Positions 8,833 through 18,914 are shown, numbered from the stretch's first letter. The stretch: 64,000 nt of DNA from Leptospira soteropolitanensis (GCF_026151655.1 NZ_JAMQPN010000012.1:1-64000); one strand, 5' to 3'. Numbers and translations are program-made. The notes: generated from the letters alone by a model not told the origin.

Positions 8833-9924
8833 ATGAAGTTATTACAAGTATCTGACCTCCACCTTTCTCAAAATTCCCCTGAAGAAAAGAGTTATTCCCT
8901 TTCCGTTTTGCGTGAGATTTTACAAACGGCAGAGTCAACGAAATGTGATCGTATTCTTTTTTGTGGAGATCTTTTTAATACGTTCCCCGATTTAGAAGGA
9001 TTAAGATCAGATTTCTTAAAAGAAGTTTCTATTTATTCAGGAATCATTTATTTTCTTCCAGGAAATCATGAGATTTTGGAGAAAAAAAAGAATAGCAATC
9101 GTTATGCGGATTATGATTGGTCATCTAAAGTAAAAGTTTTGGACGAAACTCCATACTTTTTATTTGAAGATAGTGGAATCGAATTTTTATCGATTCCTCA
9201 CCAGGAAAACTATTCACAATTGTTACTTTCTCCTCCTCCCCAAAAACAGACAAAACTTCGGATCGGTTTGGCTCATGGAACCGTTTCAGGAATGAGTTTT
9301 ACTGGTCTTAGTGAGGAAGAAGAAGAGGGTGGATCCTATTTAGATCCTAATTTAATTCAAAGTTTAGATTTGGATTATCTTGCGATTGGCCATCTTCACA
9401 GGGCGAGAATGGGAACTGTTGGAAAATGTGACATTGGTTATGCGGGATCATCTCGAGTTTGGCGAAAAGGTGAATCGGGGAAAAGAGGAGGAATCATTCT
9501 TCATATAGATGGTGAAAAGATTACCAAGGAATCAGTTTTTTGGAAATCAGCTGGTGAGTATAAAGAAATTATTGTGTTATTGAATACAGAAGGAAAACCA
9601 GAAGAGGCTATCGAAACATATTTAGCCGAAACTAATCCGAACGATTGGATCGTGTTTAAATTTACGGGGTATGTTGATTCTATGTCGGAAAAACAAAAAT
9701 TTCAAGAAACAGTTCTTCGCGATTGGAAATCAAAGTTTCGAATTTTAGAATTTGATTCCGATGAATCCCAAATCACTGTCATCAAGCACCTTTCTGAAAA
9801 TGAATTTGTGAAGCAGTTCTTAGATAAGATGAACGAACGAAAAGAACAAATGGATCCTATCCTTTGGAAACAGACGAGGATCACTGGCATTCGTTTGATT
9901 TTAGAAGGAAAAAAAAGCCGATGA
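8833..9924 (+). CDS. SbcD/YhaO-like metallophosphoesterase (DNA repair exonuclease family)
   Basis: A 363-residue calcineurin-like phosphoesterase of the Mre11/SbcD/YhaO type. The metal-binding motifs appear in order: SDLHL (Asp8, His10), CGDLFN, PGNHE, GLAHG and GHLHRA. The N-terminal 240 residues form the phosphoesterase domain. The remaining 120 probably form the capping and partner-binding region. Its stop overlaps the start of the next gene in an ATGA, so the two proteins are translationally coupled, as expected for a nuclease-ATPase pair. It is about the length of YhaO and shorter than many SbcD proteins. A role in processing DNA ends or hairpins is inferred from the family. Confidence 0.82.
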   Translation: MKLLQVSDLHLSQNSPEEKSYSLSVLREILQTAESTKCDRILFCGDLFNTFPDLEGLRSDFLKEVSIYSGIIYFLPGNHEILEKKKNSNRYADYDWSSKVKVLDETPYFLFEDSGIEFLSIPHQENYSQLLLSPPPQKQTKLRIGLAHGTVSGMSFTGLSEEEEEGGSYLDPNLIQSLDLDYLAIGHLHRARMGTVGKCDIGYAGSSRVWRKGESGKRGGIILHIDGEKITKESVFWKSAGEYKEIIVLLNTEGKPEEAIETYLAETNPNDWIVFKFTGYVDSMSEKQKFQETVLRDWKSKFRILEFDSDESQITVIKHLSENEFVKQFLDKMNERKEQMDPILWKQTRITGIRLILEGKKSR

Positions 9925-12230
9925 AACTAAAAATTGAAAACTTCGGAATCTTTTCCAAAAAAGAATTTCCTATCGAAAAAGTGACTGTATTTACTGGGCC
10001 AAACGAATCAGGTAAAACAACGATCCTGGATGCTTTTGTATCGGCTCTCGTTAAAGTTGTAGGAAGCACAAAGTATGGAGCTATTCTGAATGCGAGATAT
10101 AATTCAGACAGAAATTCTGATTTAGGAATTCCTAAACTTACCCTTTCTCAAAATTTATATTTGAACTCTCTTGTGATTAGGGAAGGGAATATGGATGTTG
10201 GTTCAGAAAAAGAACTAATCAGCACCATTGAACAAACCATATTCGATAGTGGATACAATCCATCGCAACTGAAGGAACAAGTAGAACAACTTTCTGCAAA
10301 AACAGGAACCAGGAAATCAGCCAAAGAATGGAATTTAGCTTTGTCTGAACTAAATGTCGCTAAACAAAAGTTTGACGCTTCTGAATTTGCTTTAAACAAG
10401 ATTTCTTCACAATTTGTTGATTTACCTAATTTAGAAATAGAACGTCAAAAATTAAAACTCGACTTAGCGAATTCTAACTCTGAACAAAACAAACTGCAAA
10501 CGAAACTTCTTGAATTGAAAGAAGCAGAACAACATAATGAAACCGATCGCATTTTTGGCCAACTATTACAATGGGAAACCTTGAAATCTTCGTCCCAACA
10601 AGAAGAGAAAATCCTAAACTCAGGTTTGGATCAGAAATCCAAACAGTTAGATGGCGAAATCAAATCTTTCGAACAAAAACAAAATTTATCGAAAGAGAGA
10701 CTTGCTGATCTAGAATCCAAATTAGAATCATTATTAATCCAAAAAAAGCAGATCGAACAAAAATCTAAAAAGTTAGAATCCTTTTTTGATTTTTTTGAAA
10801 CTTGGAAACAATCGATTCGAAAGTTTCAGGAAGAATCTCCTGCGATTCAAAAAACAACTTGGAATCCATTGTACAGAAGTTTGGCGGCTGGCTTTGGGGT
10901 ATTTGGTATTTTTTCTACAATCTTGATCCTATTTTCTGAATTTAGCAGTTGGACATATATTTTTCCGGTAGCTTTGATTTTATCTGCCGTTGGGTTTTTG
11001 TTTTTTGCAAAAGTTACCAAGTCGGAGCGGGATGAATCCAAGTGGAACGAAATGGTTCGTCGTATTGCAACGGAAATGGAAACAAAAACTCTTGGAGAGT
11101 GGAAACCGGATTCCTTAAGTATGGAGTCATTATCTCTGAGTTTTCAAAGATACGAAAGGGAATACACAAAACAGAAATTAGAATCGGAAAACATGTTTAC
11201 TGCAATAACAAATCTCGAAGAAGAAATTTCTCGATTGCGGGCAGAAGATAAAAAACTCAGTGAAACCATTTTGAACAAAGAAAAGGAGTTAGCAGGTGTT
11301 TGGAGAGAGGTTGGTGTCCAATCTTTATCCGAACTTTCGGAATTATTTGTTCAAATCCGATTGAAAGGTGAAAAATTACGAACTTTGGAAGATTCGCTGA
11401 AACTCGAATCAAAAAAATGGGGCACTGCCGATTTCGGCGAATGGAAACTAAAATTAAAGGACAAACTAAATGATTGGGAGAAAAAGGGAATTTCCAAATC
11501 CTTTTCTTCTGAAGATCGATTCACCAAACAAAAGTTAGAAAATGAAACTCAAGCACTAACTGATCATATTCGTAATTTAGAACGAACCTTAATGGAGTTA
11601 GAAAAAAAATTAGAAACTGGGAAGGCAGTTTTGGAATCTCAAATGGTTCCTGCACAAAAAGAATGGGAACAATCAAAACGCGATTTAGAAACTAAAGAAA
11701 AAAAGAAAAACGATTTAGAAGTCAATTTTCAAGCTTTAGAAGTTTTATCTGAAATTTTTTCCGAAATGCAGGCCGAAAGTACGGACAAAATGTCCTCTCT
11801 AGTAAAATCTTTACAGGTGAGAATGGATGCTCTAAAAGGATCTCTTCCGGCTAAACAAATTCAATGGAATGGATTTTCAGACGAGATACAAATAAGCTCT
11901 GGCTCGGCAAAAGAGAGTTTGGCATTTGGAAATCTTTCTACGGGAACTAAAGAACAAATTTCTTATGTATTGCGTTTAGAATATGCATTTAGAATAGGAA
12001 AACAATTTAATTTACCTTACCTTTTATTAGATGAGCCTTTTCGGCACATGGATGTTAGTCGGAGGGATGCGGCCCTAACATATACACTACAATGTATATC
12101 GAGTGCAGAAGAAGATTGGAAGGTAGTATTTTTTAGCTTTGATGAGGAATTGGTTTCAAAGATCAACGTTTTGGCAAAGGAATATAATCTCCCTTGCCAA
12201 ATCCATGAATTGACTAAACAAGTTTCTTAG
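9921..12230 (+). CDS. SbcC/YhaN-like SMC-type ATPase with central membrane helices
   Basis: A 769-residue AAA ATPase from the ATG at 9921, which overlaps the upstream stop. An earlier in-frame ATG at 9864 lies inside the partner gene and adds a non-family leader. Walker A is GPNESGKTT at about 26-34. The C-terminal signature region [13 protein letters not shown] precedes Walker B YLLLDEP at about 700. Between them are long Gln/Glu/Lys-rich coiled coils. In the middle, near residues 320-365, are two hydrophobic helices separated by a short turn, as seen in YhaN-type proteins rather than a zinc hook; no CxxC hook is visible. It is predicted to act with the upstream phosphoesterase on DNA, possibly at the membrane. 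Its 3' end overlaps the convergent tpx gene by 17 bases. Confidence 0.8.
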   Translation: MKLKIENFGIFSKKEFPIEKVTVFTGPNESGKTTILDAFVSALVKVVGSTKYGAILNARYNSDRNSDLGIPKLTLSQNLYLNSLVIREGNMDVGSEKELISTIEQTIFDSGYNPSQLKEQVEQLSAKTGTRKSAKEWNLALSELNVAKQKFDASEFALNKISSQFVDLPNLEIERQKLKLDLANSNSEQNKLQTKLLELKEAEQHNETDRIFGQLLQWETLKSSSQQEEKILNSGLDQKSKQLDGEIKSFEQKQNLSKERLADLESKLESLLIQKKQIEQKSKKLESFFDFFETWKQSIRKFQEESPAIQKTTWNPLYRSLAAGFGVFGIFSTILILFSEFSSWTYIFPVALILSAVGFLFFAKVTKSERDESKWNEMVRRIATEMETKTLGEWKPDSLSMESLSLSFQRYEREYTKQKLESENMFTAITNLEEEISRLRAEDKKLSETILNKEKELAGVWREVGVQSLSELSELFVQIRLKGEKLRTLEDSLKLESKKWGTADFGEWKLKLKDKLNDWEKKGISKSFSSEDRFTKQKLENETQALTDHIRNLERTLMELEKKLETGKAVLESQMVPAQKEWEQSKRDLETKEKKKNDLEVNFQALEVLSEIFSEMQAESTDKMSSLVKSLQVRMDALKGSLPAKQIQWNGFSDEIQISSGSAKESLAFGNLSTGTKEQISYVLRLEYAFRIGKQFNLPYLLLDEPFRHMDVSRRDAALTYTLQCISSAEEDWKVVFFSFDEELVSKINVLAKEYNLPCQIHELTKQVS

Positions 12231-12729
12231 CTTCGGCAAGAACCGTATCGTAATTCGGTTCACTTCCGATTTCTGGAACAAGTTCCGTATAACGAATGAT
12301 ATCGTCTTTATCTACTACAAAGACAGCTCTTGCGGAAAGACCAGCAAGTGGACCACCAGCAATGTGAGTTCCGTAATTTTTGGAAAAAGAAAAATCTTTG
12401 AACTGAGAGCCTGTGATCAAGTTTTTGGAATCGATTCCTTCTGTGGAACAAAAACGTTTCATTGCAAAAGGTAAGTCACCAGAAATGATGAGAGTTGTGA
12501 TTCCATCTTCTTTGGCTGCTCTTTCGTTAAACTTTTTTGTTTCAAGGGCACAAACTGCTGTATCCAAACTGGGCACGGCCACAAGGATTTTTACCTTCCC
12601 TGCTAGGTCTTTTAATGTAAGGTCACCTAGATCTTGTTTGGCGACTCTGAAATCAGGAGCTTTATCTCCTGGTTTGGGAAGGTTTCCTTCGAGGGGAACG
12701 GGGTTTCCTTTGAGTGTTACTTGTGCCAT
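12214..12729 (-). CDS. tpx: thiol peroxidase (atypical 2-Cys peroxiredoxin)
   Basis: A 171-residue peroxiredoxin that reduces hydrogen and alkyl peroxides using thioredoxin. The peroxidatic Cys60 is in [11 protein letters not shown] and the resolving Cys94 in RFCSTEG, the same spacing as Cys61 and Cys95 in E. coli Tpx. The full length fits the family. I place the start at the ATG at 12729, where GGAG lies six bases upstream. Another ATG at 12735 directly abuts that GGAG and is a poor initiator. A dyad resembling a PerR/Fur-type box lies just upstream at 12743-12757. The gene overlaps the convergent ATPase gene and follows the membrane-protein gene on the same strand. Confidence 0.95.
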   Translation of the reverse strand: MAQVTLKGNPVPLEGNLPKPGDKAPDFRVAKQDLGDLTLKDLAGKVKILVAVPSLDTAVCALETKKFNERAAKEDGITTLIISGDLPFAMKRFCSTEGIDSKNLITGSQFKDFSFSKNYGTHIAGGPLAGLSARAVFVVDKDDIIRYTELVPEIGSEPNYDTVLAEAKKLV

Positions 12730-12742
12730 TGTCATCTCCTTT

Positions 12743-12760
12743 TTAGATTAATTCTAATCT
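12743..12760 (-). promoter_or_regulatory. dyad upstream of tpx, PerR/Fur-like box candidate
   Basis: A 6-bp perfect inverted repeat separated by four bases spans 12745-12760. Positions 12743-12757 match 12 of 15 bases of the TTATAAT-N-ATTATAA 7-1-7 PerR consensus. It lies 14-28 bases upstream of the likely tpx start, where a bound repressor would block transcription or initiation. The match to a peroxide-response gene is suggestive. AT-rich dyads are common in this genome, so this is a candidate only. Confidence 0.35.
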
Positions 12761-12761
12761 T

Positions 12762-13895
12762 TTAGAAAGTCGATTCTTCGGGAAGGATTTTTTCCATCCA
12801 AATCAAAGATTCTGTTAGTTCTCCTTTCATTATAGTTTCACTTAAATGGCTAACTCGTTCGAGTAACCACGAAGGGGAAAGGTCGGTGATTTCTCGAAAT
12901 GCATCCAATTCTTCTTTATTTAAAGATCCATCGAAGGATGAACATAATGCAAATATGGCGATGGGCCATTTTTGTTCTTCGACAGATAACTTTTGAAAAG
13001 ACTCCACAAACAGAGACCAATCATCTAAATCTTTTAAAGTATCTCTTTGGGGTAATAAGCCAATTAGTCCGAATAACAAATATTCAAAGTTTGGATGGAA
13101 TGTTTTTGTAAAAATAATGGAAAGTGCTACCGCACGTACACTTGATTCTAAAAATATTTCCTTCCTTTTTTTGGATTTGATTTTTAGCATTATGGCATCA
13201 GACATCTTTCTTGTAATGATTCTTTTGCGTAACTCATATAAAATCCAATAGGTGGTTAAACCATCCCAAATTCCTGTTACCGGTCCCGAAATATATTCGA
13301 TTAAAAATCGAAGACCTGTTCTTCCTAATAAAACCTTTAATATAAGTTTGGCAAAGATATTGGAAAGGAAAACTTTGCTTTTGTATAAAACCGTCCTAAA
13401 GAATAACGCTCGTTCATTGAGATGTTTGTAAGGATCAATTCCATACAATCGAATTCTTGGATCTGGAATTTCTAAAACCAACCTTGCCATCATTCCAGGA
13501 ATGGGTGTGATGAGTTCTGGTTCTTCTGAAAGTTCAATGTCTGCATACTGTGCCATTCGATAGGAAAGGTAAAAACCTAAACGAAATAGGAGATAAAATT
13601 CAATGATAGTAACTAAAGCCAAAAGAAAGACAAACTGGCTTAGATCTAACAACGAAAGAGTTTCCAATGGCCAAAATGCTAGCGGAGGAAGGTAAGCCAA
13701 AAGAAAAACGAAGGTTACTGATGGCAGAAATCCAATCCAAAAGGAAAGAAATCCTCCCCAAATAAGGAGTTTTTTGGATTGGAAGGCAAAACTTTGGCCG
13801 GAATCCTCGGGTTTTTTCGCATTCGACTGGATGGAAATGAGAACCTTTCGTCCCCATTGTTCTAAAAAACCCGGTTTGTAACGTTCTGTACTCAT
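12762..13895 (-). CDS. membrane protein of unknown function
   Basis: A 377-residue protein from the ATG at 13895 (MSTERYKPG). An upstream in-frame ATG at 13991 would run into the divergent desaturase gene. It has a strong pair of N-terminal membrane helices near residues 45-75 and 85-110, then a hydrophobic central region around GISGPVTGIWDGLTT-like sequence, and a soluble helical C-terminus ending in acidic residues. I recognise no family. The C-terminal region, with FDGSLNKEELDAF and regular helices, loosely resembles TerB/EF-hand-like helical bundles, but no complete motif is present. It is transcribed toward tpx, 32 bases away, and may be cotranscribed with it. It is divergent from the desaturase. 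Confidence 0.6.
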   Translation of the reverse strand: MSTERYKPGFLEQWGRKVLISIQSNAKKPEDSGQSFAFQSKKLLIWGGFLSFWIGFLPSVTFVFLLAYLPPLAFWPLETLSLLDLSQFVFLLALVTIIEFYLLFRLGFYLSYRMAQYADIELSEEPELITPIPGMMARLVLEIPDPRIRLYGIDPYKHLNERALFFRTVLYKSKVFLSNIFAKLILKVLLGRTGLRFLIEYISGPVTGIWDGLTTYWILYELRKRIITRKMSDAIMLKIKSKKRKEIFLESSVRAVALSIIFTKTFHPNFEYLLFGLIGLLPQRDTLKDLDDWSLFVESFQKLSVEEQKWPIAIFALCSSFDGSLNKEELDAFREITDLSPSWLLERVSHLSETIMKGELTESLIWMEKILPEESTF

Positions 13896-13953
13896 TTTTT
13901 TTGCAACCAGAATCTTGGTTTGGGACTCCCACTCCATGAAACAGGAATTCTCT

Positions 13954-15051
13954 ATGACGACACAAGCTGAAATCAAAACGAAAGCCCCCATTGATTGGGT
14001 GACAACGATCTTTTTACTAACCTATCCTCTCATTGGAATATTTGGAACTCTCTATTTGTATCTTTATGATTCGATTCATTTGGCTACATGGGGATTGTTT
14101 ATCTTTTATTTTTTCGCAACAGGAATGGGTATTACTGTAGGTTATCATAGACTTTTTTCTCACAAAGCCTATGATGCAAAAACTCCCGTCAAACTTTGGT
14201 TACTTCTTTTTGGAGCTGCGGCATTTCAATCCACAGCATTAGAATGGAGCGAAGATCATCGTATCCACCATCGTTTTGTAGATACAGACAAAGACCCATA
14301 TTCCATTAAAAAAGGGTTCTGGTTTGCTCACATAGGTTGGTTGTTTCGCAAAAGAAAATACGCCCAAAATGGTGTTCAAGATTTGGTGAACGATCCACTT
14401 GTTCTTTGGCAACATAAACATTTTTATTCTATTTCTATCTTTATGTGTTTTATCCTTCCAGGACTTATCTCTATGTTATGGGGTAGCTTTTTGGAAGGAA
14501 TGTTTGTCGCGGGTTTTTTAAGACTATTTGTAGTTCACCAGTTCACATTTTTTATCAATAGTGCCTGCCATGTTTGGGGAGAACGTACTTTCTCTAAAGA
14601 ACAAACAGCAAGAGATAATTGGATTATCGCATTTTTCACATTTGGTGAAGGATTTCATAACTTCCACCATGAATTTCAATCAGATTATAGAAATGGAATT
14701 CGTTGGTTTGATTATGATCCATCTAAATGGATGATCAAAGGATTGTCTTATTTGGGGTTAACTTATAACTTAAAGAAAGTATCCGAAGATAAAATCTTAC
14801 AAAAAACTATGTTTTTAAAAGAAAAGGAAACTCTTCATAAATTTACAAATGTAAGTGAAGACAAACTTCGCAATTGGGAAGAACAATTGGAAAAACTTAG
14901 AGAAAAAACACTGTTAGAATACCAAAACTGGAAACAAGCAAAACAAACGGCAAGTGAAAGTGAAGCAGGTGTATTCAGGAAAAACTTTGAACAAACCAAA
15001 GAAAATTGGGAAAAATTACTAAATCAACCCGGGGAACCACTTTTTTCTTAA
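13954..15051 (+). CDS. fatty acid (acyl-CoA delta-9 type) desaturase
   Basis: A 365-residue membrane di-iron desaturase that inserts a cis double bond into an acyl chain. All three histidine boxes are present: HRLFSH, HRIHH and HNFHHEF. They are separated by paired membrane helices (near residues 15-60 and 140-180) as in stearoyl-CoA desaturases. I chose the ATG at 13954 (MTTQAEIK) because AGGA lies seven bases upstream. ATGs at 13915 and 13936 have no ribosome site and lie in the divergent promoter region. The C-terminal 90 residues are a charged, helical extension rich in Glu and Lys, longer than in the minimal enzyme. Its last four bases overlap the convergent histidine kinase gene. Confidence 0.9.
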   Translation: MTTQAEIKTKAPIDWVTTIFLLTYPLIGIFGTLYLYLYDSIHLATWGLFIFYFFATGMGITVGYHRLFSHKAYDAKTPVKLWLLLFGAAAFQSTALEWSEDHRIHHRFVDTDKDPYSIKKGFWFAHIGWLFRKRKYAQNGVQDLVNDPLVLWQHKHFYSISIFMCFILPGLISMLWGSFLEGMFVAGFLRLFVVHQFTFFINSACHVWGERTFSKEQTARDNWIIAFFTFGEGFHNFHHEFQSDYRNGIRWFDYDPSKWMIKGLSYLGLTYNLKKVSEDKILQKTMFLKEKETLHKFTNVSEDKLRNWEEQLEKLREKTLLEYQNWKQAKQTASESEAGVFRKNFEQTKENWEKLLNQPGEPLFS

Positions 15052-16874
15052 CCACGTATTTCCCGAAAGATTTCTTTCGGGATGCTAGGAACATCTCCAG
15101 GGCCAACTAACGGTAGATATACCATAAATAGAGTTCGTCCTGGTGCTGATTCCACTTCAATCCTGCCTTTGTGTTTTTCGATAATGCCTTTGACAATTCC
15201 AAGGCCAAGCCCAGTTCCTTCGCCTTGGTCTTTGGTTGTAAAAAACGGATCCCAAATTTTATCTTTAATTTCCGTTGGAATGCCTGAACCATTGTCTTCA
15301 AAACTAATCATTACGTAATCTTCTCCAATCCTTCTGGAGGAGATTGTAAGTTTAGGATGTTCTACCGTTTTCATAGCATGGATGGCATTGGTGATGAGGT
15401 TTGTCCAAACTTGATTCAGTTCATCAATATTACACCGAACGGGAGGAATGGTTCCATAAGCCCTTTCAATTTCCACTCCATGTTTGATTTGGTTTTGCAT
15501 TATGACGAGAGTGTTTTCTAAACCTTCGTGAAGATCAGATTCTGCATAAGATGCTTGTCCTAGGTGAGAGTAATACTTAAGCGCTTTGACAATCCGAACA
15601 ATATTGCGAATCGCATATTTGATGTTTTTTATATTTCTTTGAAGACTCAAAGTATTTTTTAACATCTCAAAAGTTTCTTTTCCGCCAGCTTTCCAAATAC
15701 GAATGAGTTCTTCTTGCATATGCAAAAGATGGTGGTCGATGATAAAGGTTGCCAGATCAGTTGCATCATTTTCCGGAATTCCGTCTTGTATAAAACGAAA
15801 CTTGGTTTCTTTCTTTAGTTTGAATTTATCTTTAGGGTCGATTTTTGCCGCAGGATCTTCTTTCACAAAACTGAATAAAATGTCTAGGTAAATAGAACGA
15901 AAATCAGGATTCTGAATGAGTTGTGAAATGTCCCCTAAATGCGATAATACATAAACCAAATTGGCATCTAAATTGTCTGCTGCACCATTGATGACGGCAG
16001 CAGGTGTATTGATTTCATGTGCGATTCCTGCCACCATTACACCCAAAGAAGCCATTTTTTCCGACTGCACTAAGTGAGCTTGCGTTTCTTCTAATTCTTT
16101 AGTTCGTTCTCTTACTTTTGCTTCCAAGGTTTCAGTTAAATTTAACAACTGTTGGTAAATCATGGAGTTAGATAATGACATGAGTGAAACAGAAAGGATT
16201 TCTAAAATGATTTCGATTTCTTCGAGATCATAAATTTTTCCCTCTTTATGTTTTCCCAGTAAAATAAAACCGACAAGACTTGATTTGATAGATAGTGTTG
16301 CAACTAACTCCGATTTGGTTTGTTTGAAAAAGTCTAATGCTTGTTTGGCAATTTTTTCATGATTGGGAGATTTAGGTTGGAGGAAATTTTCTTTGATGTG
16401 AATTCCTTCCCGTTCCGAAAGCCAAAGTAAAAAAGGATTGAATACAGGGATGGAAGGTAAATCTGAAATTTTCTGTTCTTTTGATTCCAGAAACGGTCTA
16501 GGACGGAATTGTCCTTCCTTTTCATCCCAGGTATAAACTTGGACAAAATCGGCAGGGATTTTGAAAGCAAGGAACTGGCTAATGGTTTGGCTGATTTGGT
16601 CTGGATCGTTGAACGAAATGAGTTCTTCTTTGAATTTTTCTAAAGCAAATAGATTTTGTACAAGTTCATCTCTTTTTTTGGGTTTTTCTGACTGTAATGA
16701 TTCTGGTTTTCTCCGCAAAAAGAACAAAAGAGAAAGAGTGAATAACCCTAAAAAATAGGCAAACCATGATAAGTTCTTTGTGGAGTCGACCGTGCCTAAG
16801 GTATAAGCAAAAACCAACCAACCAAAAGAAGAAAGGATTATAATTCCCAACGGAAAGAAAACTTGTGTTTGCAT
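15048..16874 (-). CDS. sensor histidine kinase with GAF-like domain
   Basis: A 608-residue membrane sensor kinase. Two helices at about 5-25 and 35-53 anchor it. A GAF-like domain (about 75-240) follows, then a coiled coil ending in KVRERTKELEETQAHLVQSEKMASLG. The phospho-acceptor is His286 in GIAHEINTP. The ATP-binding domain has NLITNAIHAMK (N box), DNGSGIP (G1) and GTGLGLGIVKG (G2). About 100 residues of extra helical sequence lie between the H box and the usual second DHp helix. There is no receiver domain and no response regulator gene next to it. Its signal is unknown. It overlaps the desaturase gene end to end, so a lipid-linked signal is an untested idea. Confidence 0.87.
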   Translation of the reverse strand: MQTQVFFPLGIIILSSFGWLVFAYTLGTVDSTKNLSWFAYFLGLFTLSLLFFLRRKPESLQSEKPKKRDELVQNLFALEKFKEELISFNDPDQISQTISQFLAFKIPADFVQVYTWDEKEGQFRPRPFLESKEQKISDLPSIPVFNPFLLWLSEREGIHIKENFLQPKSPNHEKIAKQALDFFKQTKSELVATLSIKSSLVGFILLGKHKEGKIYDLEEIEIILEILSVSLMSLSNSMIYQQLLNLTETLEAKVRERTKELEETQAHLVQSEKMASLGVMVAGIAHEINTPAAVINGAADNLDANLVYVLSHLGDISQLIQNPDFRSIYLDILFSFVKEDPAAKIDPKDKFKLKKETKFRFIQDGIPENDATDLATFIIDHHLLHMQEELIRIWKAGGKETFEMLKNTLSLQRNIKNIKYAIRNIVRIVKALKYYSHLGQASYAESDLHEGLENTLVIMQNQIKHGVEIERAYGTIPPVRCNIDELNQVWTNLITNAIHAMKTVEHPKLTISSRRIGEDYVMISFEDNGSGIPTEIKDKIWDPFFTTKDQGEGTGLGLGIVKGIIEKHKGRIEVESAPGRTLFMVYLPLVGPGDVPSIPKEIFREIRG

Positions 16875-16923
16875 GTCATCTATTTAGAATGTAAGAACTA
16901 GATTATTTTGGTGCAGATTCTAC

Positions 16924-17877
16924 TTGGGTAAAGAACTATTTACAATCGCTCGTATCTTCGGTGCTTATTACGAAATTTATTCGGAACAAACCACCTATGC
17001 CCGTGCAGTCCTAAAAGGCAAACTTCGATTAAAGGACTCAGGGGAACGCCATCCCTTTGTTGTGGGAGATCTGGTTCTTGCCGAAAAATCGTCAGGAGAA
17101 GAGTGGGTCATCTCGGAACGGATGGAAAGGAAAAATTTCCTAACCAGAAAAAGTGATCGCGGCGATAGTCACGTGTTATGTGCTAATCTAGACCAAGTAG
17201 CGATCCTTGCATCTTGCAAAGACCCTGAAACAAAACCCGGATTCATCGACAGGTTACTTGCTGCATCTTATCAGACAGATATTCCACCGCTTATTATTTT
17301 TACTAAAAAGGATTTGGTTTCTCCAGAAGAAATCGAAGACCGGGAAATTTATTATCGTCAGTTAGGTTATGAAGTGATGAGTGTTTCTCTCATGACGGAA
17401 GAATCCATCCAACCATTATGGGAAAGGATTTGTGGGAAACGAACCTTCCTTTGCGGGAATTCGGGAGTTGGGAAATCAACTTTAATGAACCATCTTCATA
17501 AAAAGACCATACAACGTACAAATCTTGTCAGTGGTTCCACCAAAAAAGGGAAACACACAACTACCAATTCCTTTGCCTTATTTTTGGAAGAAAATACGGT
17601 TCTTATCGATTCTCCTGGAGTCAAAGAATGGGGAATTTTACACCTGACACCTGTTGAACTTTGGGAAAGTTTTCCCGAATTACGAAAGATTAAAGAAACT
17701 TGTCAGGAAATTTATTGCTGTGAACTGGGTTCTGAATGTCCAATGCGAAAACACCTGAATGAATCATTAGATGAAACCAGGAAAAAAAGCCTAGAATCCA
17801 TGATTGAGAGCTTGGAGAACCCCCACAGGGTAACAAGAAGGGATCATTGGTCCAAAGCTGTCACAAAAAGGTATTAG
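16924..17877 (+). CDS. rsgA: ribosome small-subunit-dependent GTPase A
   Basis: A 317-residue circularly permuted GTPase that acts in late 30S ribosome maturation. An N-terminal OB fold (about 1-70) binds rRNA. The G motifs appear in permuted order: G4 TKKD near residue 128, G1 GNSGVGKST near 180 and G3 DSPG near 225. The C-terminal zinc-binding segment follows, with Cys residues in TCQEIYCCELGSECPMRKH. The start is a TTG at 16924 without a clear ribosome site; no better in-frame start is visible. The length is normal. It is divergent from the histidine kinase and is followed 65 bases later by the FecR lipoprotein gene. Confidence 0.93.
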   Translation: MGKELFTIARIFGAYYEIYSEQTTYARAVLKGKLRLKDSGERHPFVVGDLVLAEKSSGEEWVISERMERKNFLTRKSDRGDSHVLCANLDQVAILASCKDPETKPGFIDRLLAASYQTDIPPLIIFTKKDLVSPEEIEDREIYYRQLGYEVMSVSLMTEESIQPLWERICGKRTFLCGNSGVGKSTLMNHLHKKTIQRTNLVSGSTKKGKHTTTNSFALFLEENTVLIDSPGVKEWGILHLTPVELWESFPELRKIKETCQEIYCCELGSECPMRKHLNESLDETRKKSLESMIESLENPHRVTRRDHWSKAVTKRY

Positions 17878-17942
17878 GGAAAAGAGTTGCCAAGCCCTCA
17901 GTTGTTATCTATTCTTAGAGTGTTATTTCCGGAGGAAGGAAT

Positions 17943-18914
17943 ATGAAACGTACAATGATCAATCAGTTGTCGGTATTGGGATTTGTGGCAGTTTTTGCCA
18001 TACTTTTCACTGCTTGCCAAAAAGATTCTAAGGAATCTGTAACGAATGTTACAGAGAAGTCTGGACAAGAGAGTAATGTCGTTGTTGCTTTTGTAAAAGG
18101 TGATGTGGTTGTCATTCGTGAAAGTGGACAAGTAAAACCAAACTTAGGTGATGTTTTAACTTCCAAAGATACCATCGTAACTGGCCAAAATGGTTCTGTT
18201 GAAATCCTTGTGGGTGAAGACGGAGTTCTCAAGTTAAACAAAAACACTTCTCTTAGTGTAAGCCAAGCGTTTGCCGCAAACGACGGATCTCGTGAAACAG
18301 AAGTCAACATGCAATATGGAAAACTTGTGACAGTACTACGCAAAGAAAGAAAAACAGAATCTTTCAGTGTAGTGACTCCTACTTCCATTGCGGGTGTTCG
18401 CGGAACGATCTTTCTTACCAATGTGGAAAATCCATCTGCTAAAGGTGGAAACGTAGCTTGTGGTTCTGGAAACTGCGTGGTGAAGTATACCGTTCTTGAT
18501 GGTGCCGTTGCCATTCGCAAATCCAATTCAGAAAATGAAATCGTAGTCGACAAACAGAAAACAGCTGAAGTTGGAAATGAAACTAAACTTTCTGATAAAA
18601 TGATCAAACCAATGGACAAACAATCTTTGTCTGAGATGAAAGAAATGTTGGCTTTTGAAAATACTAAGATGTTACAGTTTGAGTCTCTTGCAAATGAACT
18701 AAAGAATAACAACGAAGAACTTCAGAAATTGAATATTGGATCTTCGGCGGAAGAGTTGGAAAAAGCAGCAAGAACGCGTGAGATAACAAAATCGAAATCT
18801 GATGAAGTAATTAAAACAGCTAAAGCAATCGAAGATTCAAAATACATCAAAAAAGATGTTCAAAAAGATTCCCTAAAATTAGCTCCTAAAGAGAGTTTTG
18901 ATAAGACGAAATGA
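17943..18914 (+). CDS. FecR-domain lipoprotein
   Basis: A 323-residue lipoprotein. The signal peptide ends in LFTAC with Cys25 as the lipid site. Residues about 45-175 form a FecR-like beta domain, including GDVLTSKDTIVTG and the diagnostic TPTSIAGVRGT. Here FecR-like means the extracytoplasmic beta-helix fold; no sigma factor or TonB receptor is nearby, so an anti-sigma role is unlikely. The C-terminal 100 residues are Lys/Glu-rich and helical. The GGAGGAAGG ribosome site is very strong and suggests high expression. It is the first of three coupled genes: its stop overlaps the next start in an ATGA. Leptospira FecR-type lipoproteins such as the LipL45 group may be relatives, but I cannot test that here. 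Confidence 0.85.
   Translation: MKRTMINQLSVLGFVAVFAILFTACQKDSKESVTNVTEKSGQESNVVVAFVKGDVVVIRESGQVKPNLGDVLTSKDTIVTGQNGSVEILVGEDGVLKLNKNTSLSVSQAFAANDGSRETEVNMQYGKLVTVLRKERKTESFSVVTPTSIAGVRGTIFLTNVENPSAKGGNVACGSGNCVVKYTVLDGAVAIRKSNSENEIVVDKQKTAEVGNETKLSDKMIKPMDKQSLSEMKEMLAFENTKMLQFESLANELKNNNEELQKLNIGSSAEELEKAARTREITKSKSDEVIKTAKAIEDSKYIKKDVQKDSLKLAPKESFDKTK

Noticed and set aside
17963..18712. A 249-codon minus-strand frame opposite the FecR lipoprotein gene
   Set aside because: It has no protein-like domain pattern and overlaps a clearly real gene with a strong ribosome site.
17943..18914. FecR protein as an anti-sigma factor of an iron-uptake system
   Set aside because: It is a lipoprotein with no sigma factor gene or TonB receptor beside it.
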